A DNA stretch of 8,831 nucleotides, from assembly GCA_034506455.1 (NCBI GenBank), contig JAPDPN010000115.1, forward strand, positions 1-8,831, given 5' to 3'. Source of the stretch: Fontimicrobium_A sp034506455 (GTDB taxonomy: Bacteria; Zhuqueibacterota; Zhuqueibacteria; Residuimicrobiales; Krinioviventaceae). The position numbers and the translations under genes were made by a program. The first letter of the stretch is position 1; the number at the start of each line of letters is the position of its first letter. Positions 6,566 to 8,831 of this stretch are shown here, piece by piece. A model generated the notes under the pieces. That model ran no database searches. It worked only from the letters and a program-made list of their open reading frames with translations, and was not told the origin of the DNA.

Positions 6566-7173
6566 AAACGGCTTTCCTCCTCAGAGATAAAGCGCATCAT
6601 GGCCGTATAGAACCGGGTGAGCGGAAAGCCGACGACGTTGTAAAAGCATCCTTCGATGCGATCGGCAAAAATCGCGCTCTGATCTTGAATGCCGTAAGCA
6701 CCGGCTTTGTCGAACGGACTCTGTGTTCGCACATACCGATCGATTTCCCAATCAGCCAAAGGCCGAAAGTGCACGGTCGTCATCTCATAATCGGTGATGG
6801 TTCGATTGCTTGGACGATCGACCAGCGCAAAGCCGGTATAAACTTGGTGCGAACGTCCCGCCAAACGCCGCAGCATCATACGGGCTTCCTCTTCATCCCG
6901 CGGCTTGCCCAAAATTTCGCCGTTGAGCACCACGACCGTATCGGCGCCGATGACGATCCCCCGTTCCACCTGCGCAGCCACCTGCTGCGCCTTGGCCTGC
7001 GAAAGCAGCCGTACATGTTCGACAGGATCGTCCACCCGCACCGAAGCCTCGTCGAACCGGCTGGGAATGACCTCAAAATCGAATCCCATAAGATGCAGCA
7101 GCTGTGCCCGACGGGGTGACTGCGAGGCCAAGATGAGTTTTTGCGAAAAAAGCTTTTGTTCGATGTCATTCAT
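6562..7173 (-). CDS. maf: Maf family nucleoside triphosphate pyrophosphatase
   Basis: A 203-residue housecleaning enzyme that hydrolyses dTTP, UTP and modified pyrimidine NTPs to the monophosphate, keeping them out of nucleic acids. The whole family pattern is visible: LASQSPRR (15-22) with the SxxRR substrate loop, E42 after FD, GADTVV (76-81) with the conserved aspartate, LGKP (88-91), HxVYTG (109-114), DKAGAYGIQ (155-163) and NVVGFPL (179-185). DKAGAYGIQ favours the dTTP/UTP (YhdE-type) subgroup rather than the m7GTP-type YceF. The length is usual for the family. The start ATG overlaps the dtd stop (ATGA at 7170-7173) and its own stop overlaps the mpl start, so translation is coupled; no strong Shine-Dalgarno precedes it. 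Confidence 0.93.
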   Translation of the reverse strand: MNDIEQKLFSQKLILASQSPRRAQLLHLMGFDFEVIPSRFDEASVRVDDPVEHVRLLSQAKAQQVAAQVERGIVIGADTVVVLNGEILGKPRDEEEARMMLRRLAGRSHQVYTGFALVDRPSNRTITDYEMTTVHFRPLADWEIDRYVRTQSPFDKAGAYGIQDQSAIFADRIEGCFYNVVGFPLTRFYTAMMRFISEEESRL

Positions 7174-7622
7174 AGGCTGCGGTCTTGGCTGTCGAGCATA
7201 ATTGTTACCGGTCCGTCGTTAATGATTTCCACCACCATATGGGCGCCGAAGGCGCCGGTCTCGACTTTTAGGCCGCTGCGCCGAAGACATTCAACAGTAT
7301 AGTCGAAAAGCGGCTGAGCCTTGTCCGGAGGCGCGGCATCCGTAAAACCGGGACGACGACCGCGCCGCGTGTCGGCGTATAAAGTAAATTGAGAAACGGC
7401 CAAAATCTCGGCGCCGATATCCATCGCCGAGAGATTGAATTTTCCCGCTTCATCTTCAAAAATACGCAGATTGACAATTCTTCCGGCCATCGCTTCGGCG
7501 ACCCGCTCATCGTCCTGATGAGCGATGCCGATGAGCGCCACCAGCCCGCGGCCGATTCGGCCGAGAACTCGTTCATCAACAACAACCGATCCCCGTGATA
7601 CTCTCTGTAAAAGCGCTCTCAT
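7170..7622 (-). CDS. dtd: D-aminoacyl-tRNA deacylase
   Basis: A 150-residue protein, the standard DTD length. It releases D-amino acids (and glycine from tRNA-Ala) wrongly loaded on tRNA. Signature elements are all present: MRALLQRVSRGSVVV at the N-terminus, SQFTLYAD at 77-84 with the active-site threonine, RRGRRPGF at 86-93, and NDGPVTI at 135-141 carrying the cross-subunit Gly-cisPro that excludes L-amino acids. It is expected to work as a cytoplasmic homodimer. It starts 15 bases after the UbiA stop and overlaps maf by ATGA. The Shine-Dalgarno is weak (AAAGA close to the ATG). Confidence 0.95.
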   Translation of the reverse strand: MRALLQRVSRGSVVVDERVLGRIGRGLVALIGIAHQDDERVAEAMAGRIVNLRIFEDEAGKFNLSAMDIGAEILAVSQFTLYADTRRGRRPGFTDAAPPDKAQPLFDYTVECLRRSGLKVETGAFGAHMVVEIINDGPVTIMLDSQDRSL

Positions 7623-7637
7623 TCTTTGATCGGCTTA

Positions 7638-8486
7638 CTAGTTCCACCTGCCTGCATAAATGGCAAACAACCCCAAAACCATACAAAGCTTGAGCAGTAC
7701 GCTCATGCAGGCGAGCGCTTTTCTTCGGGAGGTCAGCCAAAGGGCGATAATGATGCCTGCGAAAATCAAGTCGATTACCAACACAATATACAAATACCAT
7801 CGTCCGTAAAGTCCCAAAGCAAAAGGGAAAAAAGAAAAGGCGATCAAGTCCAGCAGTACGACGGTGGCCAACAGCTTGGCCGGTTCATTTCCATGACGGA
7901 CGGGCAACGTCATGGCCGCAAAACGACTGTCGCCTTCGATATCCTCCATGTCCTTTATGATTTCCCTGGCAAAATGTACGAAAAAGGCAAAAATCGCCGG
8001 CACGATGGCTTTTCTTGGGGAACCTGCGGCAACTCCGCCGTAAAACATGGCCATCGCCGTCGTCAGACTGACCAACAAATTTCCCAACAAGACCATGCGC
8101 TTGAAAAAGGGGCTATAGACGATGAGGAGCAATGAAGCAACAATGACCAAAACAACGGCTGCGCGGTTAATGCCGAAGCTTAAGGCAATACCGAGAAAAA
8201 AGAAAATAGCGGCGAACCAGAGAGCTTCGGACCGCTCGATCTTGCCGCTCGGCAGGGGTCGATTAGGCCGGTTGATACGGTCGATTTCAATATCAAAATA
8301 GTCATTGATCGCATTGGCGGCTGCCGTTATCAAAGCGGCAGACAACGCAGCGAACCAAACCGACCTACCCGTTTTCGAGGCATCGGCTATATGGGCAGCC
8401 AAACGAACGGCGATAAAGGCAATGACAACATTTACGGGGCGCGAAAGGTGAAAAAAGCCTCGTACTTTTGCAAAGAACTTGGCGAT
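7638..8486 (-). CDS. UbiA-family prenyltransferase, digeranylgeranylglyceryl-phosphate synthase-like; apparent ATC start
   Basis: An integral membrane prenyltransferase of 282 residues if begun at ATC 8486-8484. Two Asp-rich Mg/diphosphate motifs are present: NDYFDIEID (61-69) and KDMEDIEGD (178-186). INRPNRPLPSG follows the first and YSPFFKR (124-130) lies between. About seven to nine hydrophobic segments are visible. The REIIKDMEDIEGD segment is typical of the archaeal DGGGP synthase branch, also found in FCB-group bacteria, where it would attach a second isoprenoid chain to a glycerol-1-phosphate ether; a quinone or other prenyl acceptor cannot be excluded. The first plain start in frame is TTG 8402, but that would cut off the conserved first helix with SRPVN (residues 15-19), and no ribosome site precedes it. 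Upstream, the only in-frame ATG (8501) is followed at once by TAA. The strong Shine-Dalgarno points to ATC. Confidence 0.87.
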   Translation of the reverse strand: MAKFFAKVRGFFHLSRPVNVVIAFIAVRLAAHIADASKTGRSVWFAALSAALITAAANAINDYFDIEIDRINRPNRPLPSGKIERSEALWFAAIFFFLGIALSFGINRAAVVLVIVASLLLIVYSPFFKRMVLLGNLLVSLTTAMAMFYGGVAAGSPRKAIVPAIFAFFVHFAREIIKDMEDIEGDSRFAAMTLPVRHGNEPAKLLATVVLLDLIAFSFFPFALGLYGRWYLYIVLVIDLIFAGIIIALWLTSRRKALACMSVLLKLCMVLGLFAIYAGRWN

Positions 8487-8491
8487 AGGAA

Positions 8492-8498
8492 CTCCTTA
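8492..8498 (-). promoter_or_regulatory. Strong Shine-Dalgarno in front of an ATC codon
   Basis: TAAGGAG on the minus strand, five bases (TTCCT) before ATC at 8486-8484. Its first three bases are also an in-frame stop closing the ATG at 8501. It fixes the probable start of the UbiA gene. Confidence 0.7.
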
Positions 8499-8507
8499 CA
8501 TTCTTCT

Positions 8508-8545
8508 ATTCTAATAAATGTACCATCCAAGCCAAAAATAATCAA
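8508..8545 (-). promoter_or_regulatory. Possible promoter for the UbiA-dtd-maf-mpl-R3H transcript
   Basis: The short AT-rich gap after the Nif3 gene has two sigma-70-like readings on the minus strand. One is TTGATT (8545-8540), a 17-base spacer, then TACATT (8522-8517), each box 4 of 6. The other is TTGGCT (8535-8530), a 16-base spacer, then TAGAAT (8513-8508), the -10 box matching 5 of 6. Either would give a leader of roughly 15-25 bases. If the organism uses Bacteroidetes-type promoters these matches mean little, and the gene may simply be co-transcribed with nif3. Confidence 0.3.
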
Positions 8546-8552
8546 GTTGTAT

Positions 8553-8831
8553 TTAGACGGGATTAGGGATATCGATAAACTCTACCTGCACACCGAACTG
8601 TTTCGCAACCAGATCACCAAGGGCACGGATTCCCGGCTTTTCAGTGGCGTAATGTCCGGCAGCAATGAAATGAATTCTGCCTTCTTTTGCCAGATGCAGC
8701 GTGGCTTCCGAGGCCTCGCCGGTAATATAAACATCCAAACCGAGGTCGATCGCCTCGACGATCGAGCGGGGCGCGCCGCCCGAACAAATGCCGATGCGTT
8801 CGACCCGTTCCGGCCCATAGGAAAAGACCAA
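8553..8831 (-). CDS. Nif3/DUF34 dinuclear metal-centre protein, C-terminal part (truncated by window edge)
   Basis: The last 92 residues of a Nif3-like (YbgI, DUF34) protein; the frame is open to the window end, so the N-terminal part with the first metal ligands is outside. Visible are CSGGAP (16-21 of the visible part), DVYITGEASE (33-42), AAGHYATEKPG (57-67) with H60 and E64 as the expected C-terminal metal ligands, and the characteristic FIDIPNPV ending. The family forms toroidal hexamers with a two-metal site. Some members are annotated as GTP cyclohydrolase I type 2, and the true role is debated. The next gene on the same strand begins 66 bases downstream. Confidence 0.93.
   Translation of the reverse strand: MVFSYGPERVERIGICSGGAPRSIVEAIDLGLDVYITGEASEATLHLAKEGRIHFIAAGHYATEKPGIRALGDLVAKQFGVQVEFIDIPNPV

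Noticed and set aside
7626..8135. Plus-strand open frame (169 codons) opposite the UbiA gene
   Set aside because: Rich in K, Q, G and H as expected from antisense of hydrophobic membrane helices; the UbiA motifs on the minus strand are decisive.

Overview
The window looks like a piece of a draft or metagenome-assembled genome. It has a 100-base run of N inside a gene, and both ends cut through genes. It is densely packed, fairly GC-rich bacterial DNA with almost no intergenic space. A muropeptide ligase of the Mpl type points to a diderm with peptidoglycan recycling. A UbiA prenyltransferase resembling the archaeal digeranylgeranylglyceryl-phosphate synthase group fits the FCB superphylum (Bacteroidetes, Calditrichaeota, KSB1 and relatives). 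That placement is inference from gene content; no rRNA is present to fix it.

Left block, + strand, 1-4624: five genes in one tight array. In order they are the C-terminal half of a family 2 glycosyltransferase (GT2-A), a secreted DUF3108 protein, a second membrane-anchored GT2 (GT2-B, split by the assembly gap), a radical SAM protein with C-terminal Fe-S cysteines, and a PHP-domain (CehA/McbA-like) metallohydrolase. The genes overlap or lie within 4 bp of each other (17-bp overlap, 4-bp gap, two ATGA overlaps), so they are almost certainly one transcript. The set suggests an envelope glycan or glycolipid assembly and modification pathway. No exact pathway is recognisable, and this is the best candidate here for an undescribed system.

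Right block, - strand, read from 8831 down to 4621: Nif3/DUF34 metal protein (C-terminal part), UbiA prenyltransferase, D-aminoacyl-tRNA deacylase (dtd), Maf nucleotide pyrophosphatase, Mpl ligase, and a small basic protein with two R3H-like motifs. These are mostly housekeeping and quality-control genes. dtd, maf and mpl are joined by ATGA overlaps. A short AT-rich gap before the UbiA gene holds a possible promoter and a strong Shine-Dalgarno placed in front of an ATC codon, the apparent non-canonical start of that gene.

The two blocks converge at 4621-4624, where the four bases CTAA supply both stop codons. The intrinsic terminator for the minus-strand operon lies about 120 bases further on, inside the coding sequence of the PHP gene. 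No tRNA, rRNA, CRISPR array, insertion sequence or attachment site was seen.
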